Source: Hyphomicrobiaceae bacterium (lineage in GTDB: Bacteria > Pseudomonadota > Alphaproteobacteria > Rhizobiales > Hyphomicrobiaceae). From it: 38,764 nucleotides of DNA. The DNA lies in the NCBI GenBank assembly GCA_002919265.1, contig PKEY01000123.1:1-38764 (forward strand). The letters are read 5' to 3'. Both the position numbers and the translations under genes were made by a program. The notes under the pieces were generated by a model. The model worked only from the letters and a program-made list of their open reading frames with translations. It was not told the origin of the DNA and ran no database searches. Positions 1 through 9,556 of the stretch are shown here, in pieces (position 1 is the first letter of the stretch; every line of letters starts with the position of its first letter).

Positions 1-26
1 TTCAGTTGCGTCATATCCTGCGCCAC
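1..26 (-). CDS. Start of an unidentified gene, cut by the window edge
   Basis: Just after the fadE stop codon the minus strand has a strong AAGGAGG ribosome-binding site, a 5-base spacer and a GTG codon. An open frame reads MAQDMTQL to the window edge. The 17-base gap and same strand suggest cotranscription with fadE. Only eight residues are visible, so the product cannot be named. A further beta-oxidation enzyme would fit the context, but that is inference only. Confidence 0.55.
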
Positions 27-43
27 GCCTGCCTCCTTGCGGC

Positions 44-2545
44 TTATTCCGCCGCGGCTTTGCCGTTTGCGGCCTGCGAGTTGTGGTCGATGTCAATGTA
101 ATGGGGTTTCACTTCGGCGGGATCGAAATGATCCACCGCAATAACCCGATCAGTTAAGGTCTCAGCTTCGCGCAACAGGCGGCCTTCGGATTCGGTCAGC
201 ACGCCGTTGCGAACGGCATCGTTAATCCAGTCGATGCCGTGGAAGCGCCGGATTTGACCGGCCCGGATAGCACGCTCCACCTTCTTCTCGGCCTCTTCCG
301 CGGCAACCACTTTCTGGAAAGCCTCCTCGAGCAGCCCAGTCGGGTCGCGCGGATCGTGCGAGACATAAATGTAGGACGTTAGACGATCCCTTATCGGCCC
401 CGGCACGGTCACAAGCTTGACAACCTCCTTGCCCAGATTGTCCGGCGCTGGACGGAACCGCCGGCCGAGCGGGAACACCAGAACGCGCATGAGCACCCGC
501 GCCCACAACACAGGGAAGTTATCGATGGCGCCGGCGAGAGCTTCCTGGAAGCGATAGAGACCGTTTCTCGCGACAAGGTCGACGATGGGCCGATCCGTCT
601 CCAGACCACCCTCGTCCTCGAAGCGCTTCAAGGCGCAAGCCGTCAGGTAAAGCTCCGAAAGTGCATCGGCGAGACGGCCCGTGATCTTCTGCTTCGTCTT
701 GAGGCCGCCACCCAGCAGGGCAACGCTGAGATCGGCGACAAGGGCGAAGCTGTGGCTCGCCCGCCAGAGTTGCTTATACCAAATCTCCGTTCCAAACGCT
801 TTCGGCGGCGCCACGCCAAAGAAGCCGCCCGTGATGTTATGGAACAGCGCGCCGAAGGCATTGGCGACGCTGAATGAAATGTGATCGAGGAAAATCGGCT
901 CGAATATCGAAAGACCGCGTTTCGTATCGGTTTCCTGAACCGCCTGGATCTCACGATAGAGGTAGGGGTGAGCACGCAGCGCACCCTGCGCGAAGGTGAT
1001 GAGCGTGCGCGTCAAGATGTTCGCCCCTTCGACCGTAATGGCCACAGGGACCATCTGATAGGCCGACTGCAGATAATTGCTCGGCCCATCGCAAATGCCG
1101 CGCCCGCCATGGAGATCGAGCGCATCGTTTACCCCGCGACGCATACGCTCCGTCGACTGATACTTCATCAGTGCGCCGAGCACCGCCGGCTTCTCCCCAC
1201 GGCTGACCATTGCGGCCGTCACCGCCCGCGCCGCCTCGACGGCGTAAGCATTCTCGACCAGCCGGGCCAGCGGCTCCTCGATGCCCTCCATTCTTGCGAT
1301 CGGCAGGCCGAACTGGCGGCGGATGCGGCCATAAGCCGTCGAGAAACGCAGCATTGTCTTGATGCCCGCCGCCGACGAGGATGGCAGCGAGATGGAGCGG
1401 CCGGCCGACAGGCATTCCATAAGCATGCGCCACCCCTGGCCGGCCATGGCCTGCCCGCCGATGATCCAGTCAATAGGAATAAAGACGTCCTTGCCCCAGG
1501 TCGGGCCGTTGGGGAACGCCGCGCCGCAAGGGAGATGGCGGCGGCCGATGTTCACGCCGGGATGGCTGGTGGGAATGATGGCGAGAGTGATGCCGACGTC
1601 CTCGCCCTTGCCCAGCAAATTCTCGGGATCGAACAGACGGAACGCTAGCCCTAGCAGCGTCGCCTTGGGCGCGAGCGTGATGTAGCGCTTCTCCCAGGTG
1701 ACCCGGATGCCGAGCGTCTCCTGCCCATTGTGGATGCCGCGCGTTACGTAGCCGACATCCCGCATGCTCGCGGCATCCGAGCCAGAGGTCGGACCCGTCA
1801 GCGCGAAGCACGGGATCTCCTCGCCGCGCGCAAGCCGCGGAAGGTAATAGCTCTTCTGCTCCGGCGTGCCGTATTTCTCGATCAGCTCGCCTGGACCCAG
1901 CGAGTTCGGCACCATGACGATGGTGACCACGTCCGGCGAGCGCGAGGAAATCTTCCCCAGCACGAGCGACTGCGCCTGCGCCGAGAAACCGAGGCCGCCA
2001 TGTTGCTTCGAGATCAGCATCCCGAGGAAGCCCTTCTCCTTCACGAAATTCCAGATCTCCTCGGGGATCTCGCGCTCGCGGGAGCGGATCTGCCAGTCGT
2101 CGATCATCCGGCAGAGCTCCTCGGTGGGCCCATCGAGGAAAGCCTGCTCCTCAGGGGTCAGGAAGATCGGCGGGACGTTGCGAAGCCTGTTCCAATCAGG
2201 TCGGCCGGAGAACAGTTCCGCATCGAACCCGATTGTGCCGGCGTCGAGCGCCTGCTGTTCCGTCTCAGAAACCTTCGGAAGGCTGCGCCGAATGGCGTGA
2301 TAGGCGGGTTCAACGATGAGGGAGCGGCGCACCTCCGGAACCGAGAAAATTGCCAGTGCGATGGCTGGGAGCCACGCCACGAAGCTCCAGAAGGTGAAAC
2401 TGGTTGGCTCGTTGCCGAAAAATCCGGCCTGCCAGGCGAACGTGAGGGCTGTAACGACCCCAGCCCAGGTGGGCAGGCTCGCCCGCCGCATGGCCAGCCC
2501 AAACACCGCCGCAATGGCGATGAGAACGAAGATTACTCCAGACAT
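44..2545 (-). CDS. fadE: Membrane-associated acyl-CoA dehydrogenase, FadE type
   Basis: This 833-residue protein matches the long FadE architecture. About 75 N-terminal residues contain two or three hydrophobic segments (starting MSGVIFVLIAIAAVF). The acyl-CoA dehydrogenase fold follows (roughly 120-560, with ALTGPTSGSDAAS and LHGGRGICDGPSNYL). The C-terminal extension matches DUF1974. FadE carries out the first, FAD-dependent oxidation step of fatty-acid beta-oxidation at the inner membrane. The ATG at 2545 is chosen because GAGGAAAGG precedes it by 8 bases and the protein then begins with the membrane anchor; a longer open frame to 2605 lacks such a site. A second gene starts 17 bases beyond its stop, so it is probably the first gene of an operon. 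Substrate chain length cannot be read from the sequence. Confidence 0.93.
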   Translation of the reverse strand: MSGVIFVLIAIAAVFGLAMRRASLPTWAGVVTALTFAWQAGFFGNEPTSFTFWSFVAWLPAIALAIFSVPEVRRSLIVEPAYHAIRRSLPKVSETEQQALDAGTIGFDAELFSGRPDWNRLRNVPPIFLTPEEQAFLDGPTEELCRMIDDWQIRSREREIPEEIWNFVKEKGFLGMLISKQHGGLGFSAQAQSLVLGKISSRSPDVVTIVMVPNSLGPGELIEKYGTPEQKSYYLPRLARGEEIPCFALTGPTSGSDAASMRDVGYVTRGIHNGQETLGIRVTWEKRYITLAPKATLLGLAFRLFDPENLLGKGEDVGITLAIIPTSHPGVNIGRRHLPCGAAFPNGPTWGKDVFIPIDWIIGGQAMAGQGWRMLMECLSAGRSISLPSSSAAGIKTMLRFSTAYGRIRRQFGLPIARMEGIEEPLARLVENAYAVEAARAVTAAMVSRGEKPAVLGALMKYQSTERMRRGVNDALDLHGGRGICDGPSNYLQSAYQMVPVAITVEGANILTRTLITFAQGALRAHPYLYREIQAVQETDTKRGLSIFEPIFLDHISFSVANAFGALFHNITGGFFGVAPPKAFGTEIWYKQLWRASHSFALVADLSVALLGGGLKTKQKITGRLADALSELYLTACALKRFEDEGGLETDRPIVDLVARNGLYRFQEALAGAIDNFPVLWARVLMRVLVFPLGRRFRPAPDNLGKEVVKLVTVPGPIRDRLTSYIYVSHDPRDPTGLLEEAFQKVVAAEEAEKKVERAIRAGQIRRFHGIDWINDAVRNGVLTESEGRLLREAETLTDRVIAVDHFDPAEVKPHYIDIDHNSQAANGKAAAE

Positions 2546-2856
2546 CAGCTGCGCCTTTCCTCGGTACCCGTCCGGAAAACCTACAGGCCGAATGCGGCCA
2601 CCCAATCCGACGTAAACGGTATGCGCAAAGATCGGCTTAACGATCCGAGGTTTCGTTCAGGCAAGCCCCCGGCACCCGCCTCAGGCGAATATAAGTGGGA
2701 TTGCTTCTCCATGCGAGCATAAGGCGCGCCCAACGGCGCTTGGCACAGGATTGCTGCGTGGCCTGTCAACATCCAGCTCACACAAGATGTTACTTTCGGG
2801 CCCAGCACTGCAGCCGCTAGAGTCGCCCCGAAGTGCACTATGCGGAGCAGGAATAC
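2546..2856. other. Divergent intergenic region, fadE / cytochrome c
   Basis: This 311-base region separates the divergent fadE and cytochrome genes. The only recognisable element is a perfect TTGACA (minus strand, near 2765), but it has no acceptable -10 at 16-18 bases. I see no operator, repeat or RNA gene. Confidence 0.5.
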
Positions 2857-3222
2857 GTGACAGGCTGCTTTCCGAAGATTGCCCTGGCCGCTGGCATGCT
2901 CTTTTTGACCGCAGGTGAAGGCCCCACCAATCGCCTGTTTGCCCTCGGCCGTCATCTCGCCCAGGAATGCACATCCTGCCACCGTCCGGACGGACCGAGC
3001 GCTGGCGGTATTCCCTGCATTGTTGGGCGGGATCCCAAATACCTCGTCGAAGCGCTGCAGATGTACAAAAGCGGGCAGCGCACCAATCCCACCATGGCCT
3101 CCGTTGCTCAGTCCTTGGACGATGAGCAGATCGAAGCCCTTGCCCGCTACTTCGCCTCGTTGCCCAAACGTGGTGGAGGCAATGCCTCGGCCGAGAAGGG
3201 CGGGCCAACGGCGCAGCGTTAG
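2857..3222 (+). CDS. Small secreted monohaem c-type cytochrome
   Basis: The 121-residue protein has a hydrophobic N-terminus (residues 5-20), one haem-binding CTSCH at 38-42 and Met80 in NPTMASV as the likely sixth iron ligand. The pattern GIP.I.G....YLVEAL..YKSG...N..M followed by LDDEQIEALARYFASL is that of class I cytochromes like the cytochrome subunit of flavocytochrome c sulfide dehydrogenase (FccA/SoxE-like). A periplasmic electron-transfer role follows; the partner is unknown and no flavoprotein subunit is adjacent. The GTG at 2857 is preferred to an earlier GTG at 2833 because GGAG and AGGA lie just before it and it starts directly at the signal sequence. The gene ends 6 bases from the convergent gene. 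Confidence 0.8.
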   Translation: MTGCFPKIALAAGMLFLTAGEGPTNRLFALGRHLAQECTSCHRPDGPSAGGIPCIVGRDPKYLVEALQMYKSGQRTNPTMASVAQSLDDEQIEALARYFASLPKRGGGNASAEKGGPTAQR

Positions 3223-3228
3223 GCGGCT

Positions 3229-4470
3229 TCAGCGCCGCGCCTGCCGCCGGGCCATCAGCTCGTCGAAAATCGCCGCAAACTCCACGGCTCCCGGCTTTTT
3301 CTCGTGGACGTCCATCCGCTCGTCCAACGCCGCCAGCAGTTCAGCCGCTGTCCGCTTATGCACCACCGGGTTTCGCTCATAGCCGCCCCTGGAGAAGAAA
3401 TTCGGTGTCGGCGCCTTACTGCCCACTGGGGTCATCATTTCGAGGCCAGTGCTCGGCCCTGCTAGGTTCATGAGCTCGAGCTGGGCCGGAGTCAGATTTC
3501 TCCTCCCCGCCTTCTCCGCGATCTCGCGAACGCCTTTCAGCTTGATAACCTGCAGCATGGGCCCGATGTCGCCATCGAGGTTCAGAGCATGGATACCAAG
3601 CCCATTCCGCGTTCCCGCAAAACGCATGTGGGCGCTCCACTCGTTCGGGACCTTCCTAGCCGCTGCCAGCATTTTCCGTAGCACGTTGGCCTTCGCCCGG
3701 AGCGTCCGCGCCCGCGCTGGTGCGATCCCGGGCGAGTCCGCCGTGGCTTCCAGGCGCGCGATAAAAGTCGGACCGTGCTTGACGAGCTCGCTCACGGAAT
3801 TTGCATGCAGAAGCTGGGCATACCCGAGAGCCGTTGAAATCGGCCTCCCCGTTCGGGTAACCGGATTGATGCCCGATTGCATGTCATGGGTGCCCATGCC
3901 GCCCGTCTCCAGCGCGTAGACCCTGACGATCTGCTCTTTCGTCAGGCCGTGCGCCAGGGCCTCCATGGCGTAGCGCCGCTTGAACTCGCGCTCTGGGATG
4001 CGCTCAGGCACGAAACCGTAAACTTCTTTGGCACTTTCGAGCACATCCTGGACGGTCGGGATCTTTTTCCGCTCCGACTCCGGTTGTGTCTCGTTCCAGA
4101 TGCGAAGGATGTCCGGCGGGAGCTTCGGCCCGTCGTACTCGGGCGGAAAGCTCATCACATAATCGGCCTCGGTTACCGTCCGGCCGGCGCGGATCTTGCT
4201 GCGCCGCTGTGAGCGCGTCGCCTCAACGCGCTTCCAATAGGCGGCCAACGCCGCCTCGTGGCGCTTTCGTGCTGCGTACCAGTTAAGGAATACCTCCCGC
4301 TGCCGGGCATTGAGCTGTTCTAGAGTGGCGGTCACGCGATCATCGGCTCGTGCCCGTTCAGGCAAGAGCCCCATCGCGACCACGCTTCCGAAGAGAGAGA
4401 GAAAAACAAGAAGAGCCGCACGCCGAGAGAGCCGGCTGGCGAGTGCAGTCGGTTGCAGCACTTCCTTCAT
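3229..4470 (-). CDS. Secreted protein of unknown function, possibly lysozyme-like
   Basis: This 413-residue protein has an N-terminal signal: twin arginine/basic residues, then a hydrophobic run ALLVFLSLFGSVVAMGLL, then RARA. Residues about 60-130 are charged and probably helical. Mid-protein the segment YALETGGMGTHDMQSG followed about 20 residues later by ALGYAQLL resembles the catalytic Glu and G-x-x-Q elements of the lytic transglycosylase/lysozyme fold. This is a motif impression, not an established homology. The C-terminus has no recognised domain. The start at 4470 is supported by GGCAGGAG upstream; the frame is open to 4512 without a better site. It converges on the cytochrome gene and is divergent from gatC. 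If the fold is right, the substrate would be periplasmic peptidoglycan. Confidence 0.62.
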   Translation of the reverse strand: MKEVLQPTALASRLSRRAALLVFLSLFGSVVAMGLLPERARADDRVTATLEQLNARQREVFLNWYAARKRHEAALAAYWKRVEATRSQRRSKIRAGRTVTEADYVMSFPPEYDGPKLPPDILRIWNETQPESERKKIPTVQDVLESAKEVYGFVPERIPEREFKRRYAMEALAHGLTKEQIVRVYALETGGMGTHDMQSGINPVTRTGRPISTALGYAQLLHANSVSELVKHGPTFIARLEATADSPGIAPARARTLRAKANVLRKMLAAARKVPNEWSAHMRFAGTRNGLGIHALNLDGDIGPMLQVIKLKGVREIAEKAGRRNLTPAQLELMNLAGPSTGLEMMTPVGSKAPTPNFFSRGGYERNPVVHKRTAAELLAALDERMDVHEKKPGAVEFAAIFDELMARRQARR

Positions 4471-4712
4471 CTTGCAACTCCTGCCCTCTACCGATGGCAG
4501 CATCATGACCACGTGAACTGAAAGGAGGCCGTCGACAAGGTAAACAAGCGGTTACCAGCCGCCCTGTTGCTGCGACTACACGGCGAAGACCGCGGGCGAG
4601 TGCACGCGAATTTGCCTTTCCGGCACTGCTTCCAGCTGCGCTGTTGCGCGGGCCGCCTTGCGCGGGCTAAGAGAGGCGCGGTTGGTTCAGGTTTCAGAAC
4701 AAGCGAGGGACC

Positions 4713-5000
4713 ATGCAGGTCGACGAGGCGACCGTCCGGCGCATCGCGAGGCTCGCACGCATCAAGATTACCGATGGCGAGGCGCAGGAGCTTCAGAAAG
4801 AGCTTACCGGCATCCTCAATTGGGTCGAGCAGCTGAACGAGGTCGACACCTCCAATGTCGAGCCGATGACGCGCGTCGTCCCCATCAAGCTCAAGATGCG
4901 CAAGGACGAGGTCACCGACGGCAATATCCCAGACGACATCGTCAAGAACGCGCCGCATACCGACGACCACTTCTTCGTCGTCCCCAAGGTGGTGGAGTAG
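4713..5000 (+). CDS. gatC: Asp-tRNA(Asn)/Glu-tRNA(Gln) amidotransferase subunit C
   Basis: A 95-residue GatC: the N-terminal helical part [17 protein letters not shown] and the conserved C-terminal segment with NVEPM..V, LRKD-like MRKDEVTDG and [11 protein letters not shown] are characteristic. GatC stabilises the GatA-GatB complex that converts misacylated Glu-tRNA(Gln) and/or Asp-tRNA(Asn) to the amide forms in the cytoplasm. The ATG has GAGGGACC directly upstream. It is the first gene of a gatC-gatA-chorismate mutase-gatB series. Confidence 0.97.
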   Translation: MQVDEATVRRIARLARIKITDGEAQELQKELTGILNWVEQLNEVDTSNVEPMTRVVPIKLKMRKDEVTDGNIPDDIVKNAPHTDDHFFVVPKVVE

Positions 5001-5063
5001 GCGCTCTCCGCCATTGGCAGGGACAAGGTTTTATCCGAACCGGAAGCGCACGAGCATTGGACC

Positions 5064-6551
5064 GTGACAGATCTCACCAAGCTGACCCTCGCCGAGGCCC
5101 GCGAGGGCCTGAAGGCGAAAAGCTTCACCGCGAAAGAGCTGACGCAGGCCTTCCTTGACTCCATCGAGGTGGCCAATCCGATTCTCAACACCTACGTCGC
5201 GACGACGGCCGACCGTGCTCTGGAGCAGGCCGCCGAAAGCGATGCCAGGATCGCTCGCGGGGAAATGCGTCCCCTCGAAGGGCTGCCAATCGGCATCAAG
5301 GATCTGTTCTGTACGCGTGACGTCCACTCGCAGGCTTGCAGCCACATCCTCGACGGCTTCAAGCCGACCTACGAGTCGACCGTCACCCAGAACCTCTGGG
5401 ACGCTGGCGCCGTCATGCTTGGCAAGCTCAACATGGATGAGTTTGCCATGGGCTCGTCCAACGAAACCAGCTACTACGGCCCGGTCGTCAGCCCCTGGCG
5501 ACGAAATGACGGCTCAAATGCGAAGTTGGTCCCTGGCGGCTCATCCGGCGGCTCGGCAGCTGCCGTAGCGGCTGATCTCTGCCTCGCGGCGACCGCCACG
5601 GACACAGGTGGCTCCATTCGTCAGCCGGCCGCTCTGACGGGCACCGTCGGCATCAAACCGACGTACGGACGCTGCTCGCGGTGGGGCATCATCGCTTTCG
5701 CATCATCCCTCGACCAGGCTGGGCCGATCGCCAAGACGGTTCGCGACGCGGCCATCATGCTGAAGGCGATGGCAAGCCACGACCCGAAGGATTCCACCTC
5801 GGTCGACACGCCCGTGCCTGACTACGAGGCCGAGATTGGCCAGAGCATCAAGGGCCTGCGGGTTGGCATTCCGAAGGAATATCGCGTCGACGGCATGGCT
5901 GCCGAGATTGAGGAGCTCTGGCAGAAGGGCATCGCCTGGCTCAAAGATGCCGGTGCCACGATCCACGAGATCAGTCTGCCGCACACGAAATACGCGCTGC
6001 CCGCCTACTACATCGTTGCGCCCGCCGAAGCTTCGTCGAACCTCGCGCGCTACGATGGCGTGCGCTATGGCCTGCGCGTGCCCGGCGATGACCTGATCGA
6101 CATGTACGAGCGCACGCGCGCCAAGGGCTTTGGCAAAGAGGTGCGCCGTCGCATTTTGATTGGCACGTATGTCCTCTCGGCTGGTTATTACGATGCCTAT
6201 TACCTCAAGGCCCAGAAGGTCCGTTCGCTCATCAAGCGCGACTTCGACGAAGCCTGGGAAAAAGTCGATGTCATCCTGACACCGACAACGCCCTCGCCGG
6301 CTTTCGCGTTGGGCGAGAAAACCGGCGATCCGATCGAGATGTATCTCCAGGACATCTTCACCGTCACCGTGAACATGGCGGGCCTGCCGGGCATTTCCAT
6401 CCCGGGTGGACTGTCGAGCCAGGGCACGCCCTTGGGGCTACAGCTCATCGGTAAGCCGTTCGATGAGAGCACTCTGTTTCGCGTAGGTCAGATTATCGAA
6501 GACGCGGCAGGGCGCTTCCCGGTGCCCGAGCGCTGGTGGTTGAAAAGCTGA
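5064..6551 (+). CDS. gatA: Asp/Glu-tRNA amidotransferase subunit A (glutaminase)
   Basis: The 495-residue protein is a full-length amidase-signature enzyme. Lys79 (in GIKDLF), the serine in GGSSGGSAA (about 160-161) and Ser184 in TGGSIRQPA form the expected Ser-cisSer-Lys catalytic set. GatA releases ammonia from glutamine and passes it to GatB. It starts with GTG at 5064, giving [13 protein letters not shown], the usual GatA N-terminus. It lies 63 bases after gatC and 16 before the chorismate mutase gene, so one transcript is likely. Confidence 0.97.
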   Translation: MTDLTKLTLAEAREGLKAKSFTAKELTQAFLDSIEVANPILNTYVATTADRALEQAAESDARIARGEMRPLEGLPIGIKDLFCTRDVHSQACSHILDGFKPTYESTVTQNLWDAGAVMLGKLNMDEFAMGSSNETSYYGPVVSPWRRNDGSNAKLVPGGSSGGSAAAVAADLCLAATATDTGGSIRQPAALTGTVGIKPTYGRCSRWGIIAFASSLDQAGPIAKTVRDAAIMLKAMASHDPKDSTSVDTPVPDYEAEIGQSIKGLRVGIPKEYRVDGMAAEIEELWQKGIAWLKDAGATIHEISLPHTKYALPAYYIVAPAEASSNLARYDGVRYGLRVPGDDLIDMYERTRAKGFGKEVRRRILIGTYVLSAGYYDAYYLKAQKVRSLIKRDFDEAWEKVDVILTPTTPSPAFALGEKTGDPIEMYLQDIFTVTVNMAGLPGISIPGGLSSQGTPLGLQLIGKPFDESTLFRVGQIIEDAAGRFPVPERWWLKS

Positions 6552-6567
6552 GAGATAGGGGGAAACG

Positions 6568-6894
6568 ATGAGCGTGCGTCGACCGGAAGAATGCGCCAAC
6601 ATGACAGAGGTGCGCGCTGAAATAGACCGTATCGACGCGGCGCTCGTCGACCTCATAGCGGAGCGCTTTGGTTACGTGGAGCGCGCCTGGCAGCTGAAGC
6701 TCGCTGCGAAGCAGGAGGCCAACGTACCTTGGCGCAACCAGCAGGTCATCGACCGCGTCCGCGCCCGCGCCGAGCAGCGCGGCCTGCCGCCCGATCTCTG
6801 CGAGGCTTTGTGGCGTCAGATGATTGGCTGGTTCATTCAGTACGAGGAAGAGAAGCTGCGCAGTCAGCTGGAGGCGAAGGCCAAGGAAAGCTGA
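6568..6894 (+). CDS. Chorismate mutase, AroQ type
   Basis: This 108-residue, all-helical protein has the AroQ pattern: [29 protein letters not shown], then a loop with [35 protein letters not shown]. The Arg, Lys and Glu positions expected in the chorismate-binding helices are present. AroQ proteins convert chorismate to prephenate; the close relative PchB is an isochorismate pyruvate lyase, so the exact reaction is not certain. The start at 6568 has AGGGGGAAACG before it. An internal ATG at 6601 is a weaker alternative. It lies inside the gatCAB operon, 16 bases after gatA and 56 before gatB, which is unexpected by function. Confidence 0.88.
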   Translation: MSVRRPEECANMTEVRAEIDRIDAALVDLIAERFGYVERAWQLKLAAKQEANVPWRNQQVIDRVRARAEQRGLPPDLCEALWRQMIGWFIQYEEEKLRSQLEAKAKES

Positions 6895-6950
6895 GGCAAG
6901 CCCAGCCCGCAGCAATTGAAAGACGTGCTTTGAAGCACCAAGGACAGACC

Positions 6951-8426
6951 ATGCAGGATCGAGCCAAGGCAGCGAAGTCGAGCAACCTTATTTCCGGCGC
7001 GACCGGCGACTGGGAGGTCGTGATCGGCATGGAGGTGCACGCCCAGGTTAATTCGCGCGCCAAGCTGTTCTCAGGGGCCTCGACGGAATTCGGCGGCGAG
7101 CCGAACAGCCACGTATCGCTGGTAGATGCCGCCATGCCTGGCATGCTGCCGGTGATCAATGAAGAGTGCGTGGCGCAGGCGGTCCGTACTGGCCTTGGGC
7201 TCAAAGCGAAGATCAATCTTAACAGTGTTTTCGACCGGAAGAACTATTTCTATCCGGACCTGCCGCAGGGCTATCAGATCTCGCAGTACAAGCAGCCCAT
7301 CGTTGGTGAAGGCGAGGTCGAAATCGATGTCGATGGCGAGACTGTGAAGGTCGGCATCGAGCGGCTTCACCTCGAGCAGGACGCCGGCAAGTCACTTCAC
7401 GATCAGCACCCGGACTACACCTACGTCGACCTCAACCGCGCCGGCGTCGCTTTGATGGAAATCGTGTCGAAGCCTGACATGCGCTCCGCCCGCCAGGCGC
7501 AGGCCTACGTGAGCAAGCTGCGCACCATCCTTCGCTATCTCGGCACCTGCGATGGCGACATGGAGAAGGGCAACCTGCGGGCCGACATTAACGTCTCGGT
7601 GCGCCGGCCCGGCGAGCCATTTGGCACGCGCTGCGAAATCAAGAACGTGAACTCTATCCGCTTCATCGGTCAGGCGATCGAGGCAGAAGCCCGCCGCCAG
7701 ATCGATATTCTCGAAAGCGGTGGCCAGGTCGTTCAGGAAACGCGCCTTTTCGATCCGGGCAAGGGCGAGACCCGCTCCATGCGCACCAAGGAGGAGGCGC
7801 ACGATTACCGCTATTTCCCGGACCCCGATCTGCTGCCGCTCGAGCTGACGCAGGAATGGGTCGATGCGCTGAAGGCGGACCTGCCGGAGCTTCCCGATGA
7901 GAAGAAGCGCCGGTTCATGGAGCAATACGGCCTTTCGGCTTATGACGCTGGCGTCCTCGTAGCTGAGCGCGCGTCTGCCGATTACTTTGAGAAGGTTGCG
8001 GCTGGCCGGGATGGCAAACTTGCAGCCAACTGGGTGATCAACGAGCTTTTCGGGCGCCTCAACAAGGAGGGGCTCGACATCGAACAATCACCAGTTTCGG
8101 CCGTGCAGCTGGGTAGCATTATCGATCTCATCACCTCGAAAACAATCTCGGGCAAGATCGCCAAGGACGTGTTCGACATCGTGTGGACCGAGGGCGGTGA
8201 TCCGACCGAGATCGTTGAGAAGCGCGGCCTGAAGCAGGTCACGGACGTTGCTGCGATCGAAAAGGCCGTCGACGAAGTCTTGGCCGCCAACCCCGACAAG
8301 GTCCAACAGGTCAAGGCCAAGCCGACCATGCTCGGCTGGTTCGTCGGACAGGTGATGAAGGCAACCGGCGGCAAGGCCAATCCAGCGGCCGTCAATGAAC
8401 TGCTGAAACAGAAACTCGGAATTTAG
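6951..8426 (+). CDS. gatB: Asp/Glu-tRNA amidotransferase subunit B
   Basis: The 491-residue protein carries GatB signatures: VIGMEVHAQ near the N-terminus, the [14 protein letters not shown] segment, [14 protein letters not shown] and the C-terminal tRNA-binding YqeY-like helical region. GatB binds the misacylated tRNA and performs ATP-dependent transamidation using ammonia from GatA. The frame is open far upstream (to 6729, overlapping the chorismate mutase gene), but the ATG at 6951 has AAGGAC at a good distance and gives the normal protein length. An intrinsic terminator follows at 8459-8490. Confidence 0.97.
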   Translation: MQDRAKAAKSSNLISGATGDWEVVIGMEVHAQVNSRAKLFSGASTEFGGEPNSHVSLVDAAMPGMLPVINEECVAQAVRTGLGLKAKINLNSVFDRKNYFYPDLPQGYQISQYKQPIVGEGEVEIDVDGETVKVGIERLHLEQDAGKSLHDQHPDYTYVDLNRAGVALMEIVSKPDMRSARQAQAYVSKLRTILRYLGTCDGDMEKGNLRADINVSVRRPGEPFGTRCEIKNVNSIRFIGQAIEAEARRQIDILESGGQVVQETRLFDPGKGETRSMRTKEEAHDYRYFPDPDLLPLELTQEWVDALKADLPELPDEKKRRFMEQYGLSAYDAGVLVAERASADYFEKVAAGRDGKLAANWVINELFGRLNKEGLDIEQSPVSAVQLGSIIDLITSKTISGKIAKDVFDIVWTEGGDPTEIVEKRGLKQVTDVAAIEKAVDEVLAANPDKVQQVKAKPTMLGWFVGQVMKATGGKANPAAVNELLKQKLGI

Positions 8427-8435
8427 GAATAGATT

Positions 8436-9542
8436 TCAGGAAATTGTCGGTCTAATCGCGCGAGGGCCAATTGCCCTCGCGTTTTGTTTTCGCGTCATCA
8501 CGAAATAAACGATTTGCGCCACCGCTTTATAGAATTCCGGTGGGATCATTTGATCGATCGCCACTTTCTTGTAGAGCGAGCGGGCAAGCTGCTTGTCCTC
8601 GATAATGGGAATTTCGTGCTTTTCCGCGATCTCGCGAATACGGAGCGCGATGAAGCCTCGTCCCTTGGCTAGAACTCTCGGTGCTCCGCCTTCTTCGCGC
8701 ACGTATCGGAGAGCGACAGCGTAGTGCGTCGGGTTTGTGACGACCAAGGTCGCCCGCGGCACGGCCGCCATCATTCGCCTACGCGATCGTTCTCGCGCCA
8801 ATGATCGCATGCGTGAGCGAACGATCGGATTCCCTTCTGTCTCCTTGAGGTCATCTTTAAGTTCCTGGCGCGTCATGCGCAGCTCCCGCCGCCAGGAGAG
8901 GCGTGACCAGATGAGATCGAACAGGGCAATGAAGAACGTCGCGATCGTTACGCCAGCGACGAGTCTCACCAAAACGTCGAGGAGCAACCCCGGCAGAGCA
9001 CTTGGCTCCGTCCACATAGCGTTGATAATGTCGGCCTCGCTCCGCCGCAGCAATAAGAAGGCAATGGCGCCGACGGCCAGCAGCTTGCAGCAAGACTTGA
9101 GAAACTCCACCCTTCCCTGAGAACCGAAAATTCGCTTCCAGCCCTGCGCGAGCGAAAGGCGCGAAGCCTGAGGCTTGATACGTTCAACTTTGATTTGCGG
9201 CGGGTGCTGTAGAAGTGACGCCAATAGCCCAAGCGCGCCAAGAACAAAGAGACCTGGCAGAAGTACCCGCGCTACCTCGCTACTCAAAAGCCCGAAGACG
9301 CGAACAGCGTCGGCAGCGTTTTCTAGCGTCCACCCTCCCGCATCATCGATGAAACGGTAGAGGACGGCTGTGAGCTGTCCTACACCAGAGGAGAATGCAG
9401 CGAAAACAATAAGGATTCCGAGCAGAGAAGCGAACGTGACGGCCTCGCGTGAATGGGGAACACTCCCCTTTTCGAGGGCATCGCGAATACGTTTATCGCT
9501 GGCCTCCTCTGTCTTGCTTTCTTTATCGGGTGCTTCGGACAT
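8436..9542 (-). CDS. flhB: Flagellar export apparatus protein FlhB
   Basis: The 368-residue protein has the FlhB layout: a charged N-terminus with the KTE.ASDKRIRDALEKG pattern, four membrane segments between about 35 and 215, and a cytoplasmic domain with the self-cleavage motif NPTH (Asn270-Pro271). FlhB, with FlhA, forms the export gate, and its cleavage switches export from hook to filament substrates. It is the last gene of motA-fliM-fliN-fliG-flhB, 14 bases after fliG. Its final codons coincide with the opposing gatB terminator. Confidence 0.96.
   Translation of the reverse strand: MSEAPDKESKTEEASDKRIRDALEKGSVPHSREAVTFASLLGILIVFAAFSSGVGQLTAVLYRFIDDAGGWTLENAADAVRVFGLLSSEVARVLLPGLFVLGALGLLASLLQHPPQIKVERIKPQASRLSLAQGWKRIFGSQGRVEFLKSCCKLLAVGAIAFLLLRRSEADIINAMWTEPSALPGLLLDVLVRLVAGVTIATFFIALFDLIWSRLSWRRELRMTRQELKDDLKETEGNPIVRSRMRSLARERSRRRMMAAVPRATLVVTNPTHYAVALRYVREEGGAPRVLAKGRGFIALRIREIAEKHEIPIIEDKQLARSLYKKVAIDQMIPPEFYKAVAQIVYFVMTRKQNARAIGPRAIRPTIS
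8459..8490 (+). terminator. Intrinsic terminator of gatB, inside the flhB 3' end
   Basis: A perfect 9-bp stem (CGCGAGGGC / GCCCTCGCG) with loop CAATT is followed by TTTTGTTTT on the plus strand, 33 bases after the gatB stop. It overlaps the last codons of the convergent flhB, where it encodes part of the repeated Arg-Ala-Ile tail. Confidence 0.92.
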
Positions 9543-9556
9543 TCACCCGCCCCATA

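Noticed and set aside
881..1648. 255-codon plus-strand frame opposite fadE
   Set aside because: Antisense to a clear acyl-CoA dehydrogenase; Arg/His/Ala-rich composition typical of the complementary frame of a high-GC gene, no domain and no ribosome-binding site.
1730..2722. 330-codon plus-strand frame opposite the fadE 5' end
   Set aside because: Same antisense pattern with low-complexity Arg-rich protein; it also runs into the divergent region without any supporting signal.
2760..2785. Perfect TTGACA (minus strand) as fadE promoter
   Set aside because: No acceptable -10 at 16-18 bases downstream; a single hexamer is expected by chance.
6729..6950. 74-residue N-terminal extension of GatB overlapping the chorismate mutase gene
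   Set aside because: The extension is Arg/Ala-rich shadow sequence of the chorismate mutase frame; GatB homologues begin near the ATG at 6951, which has a ribosome-binding site.
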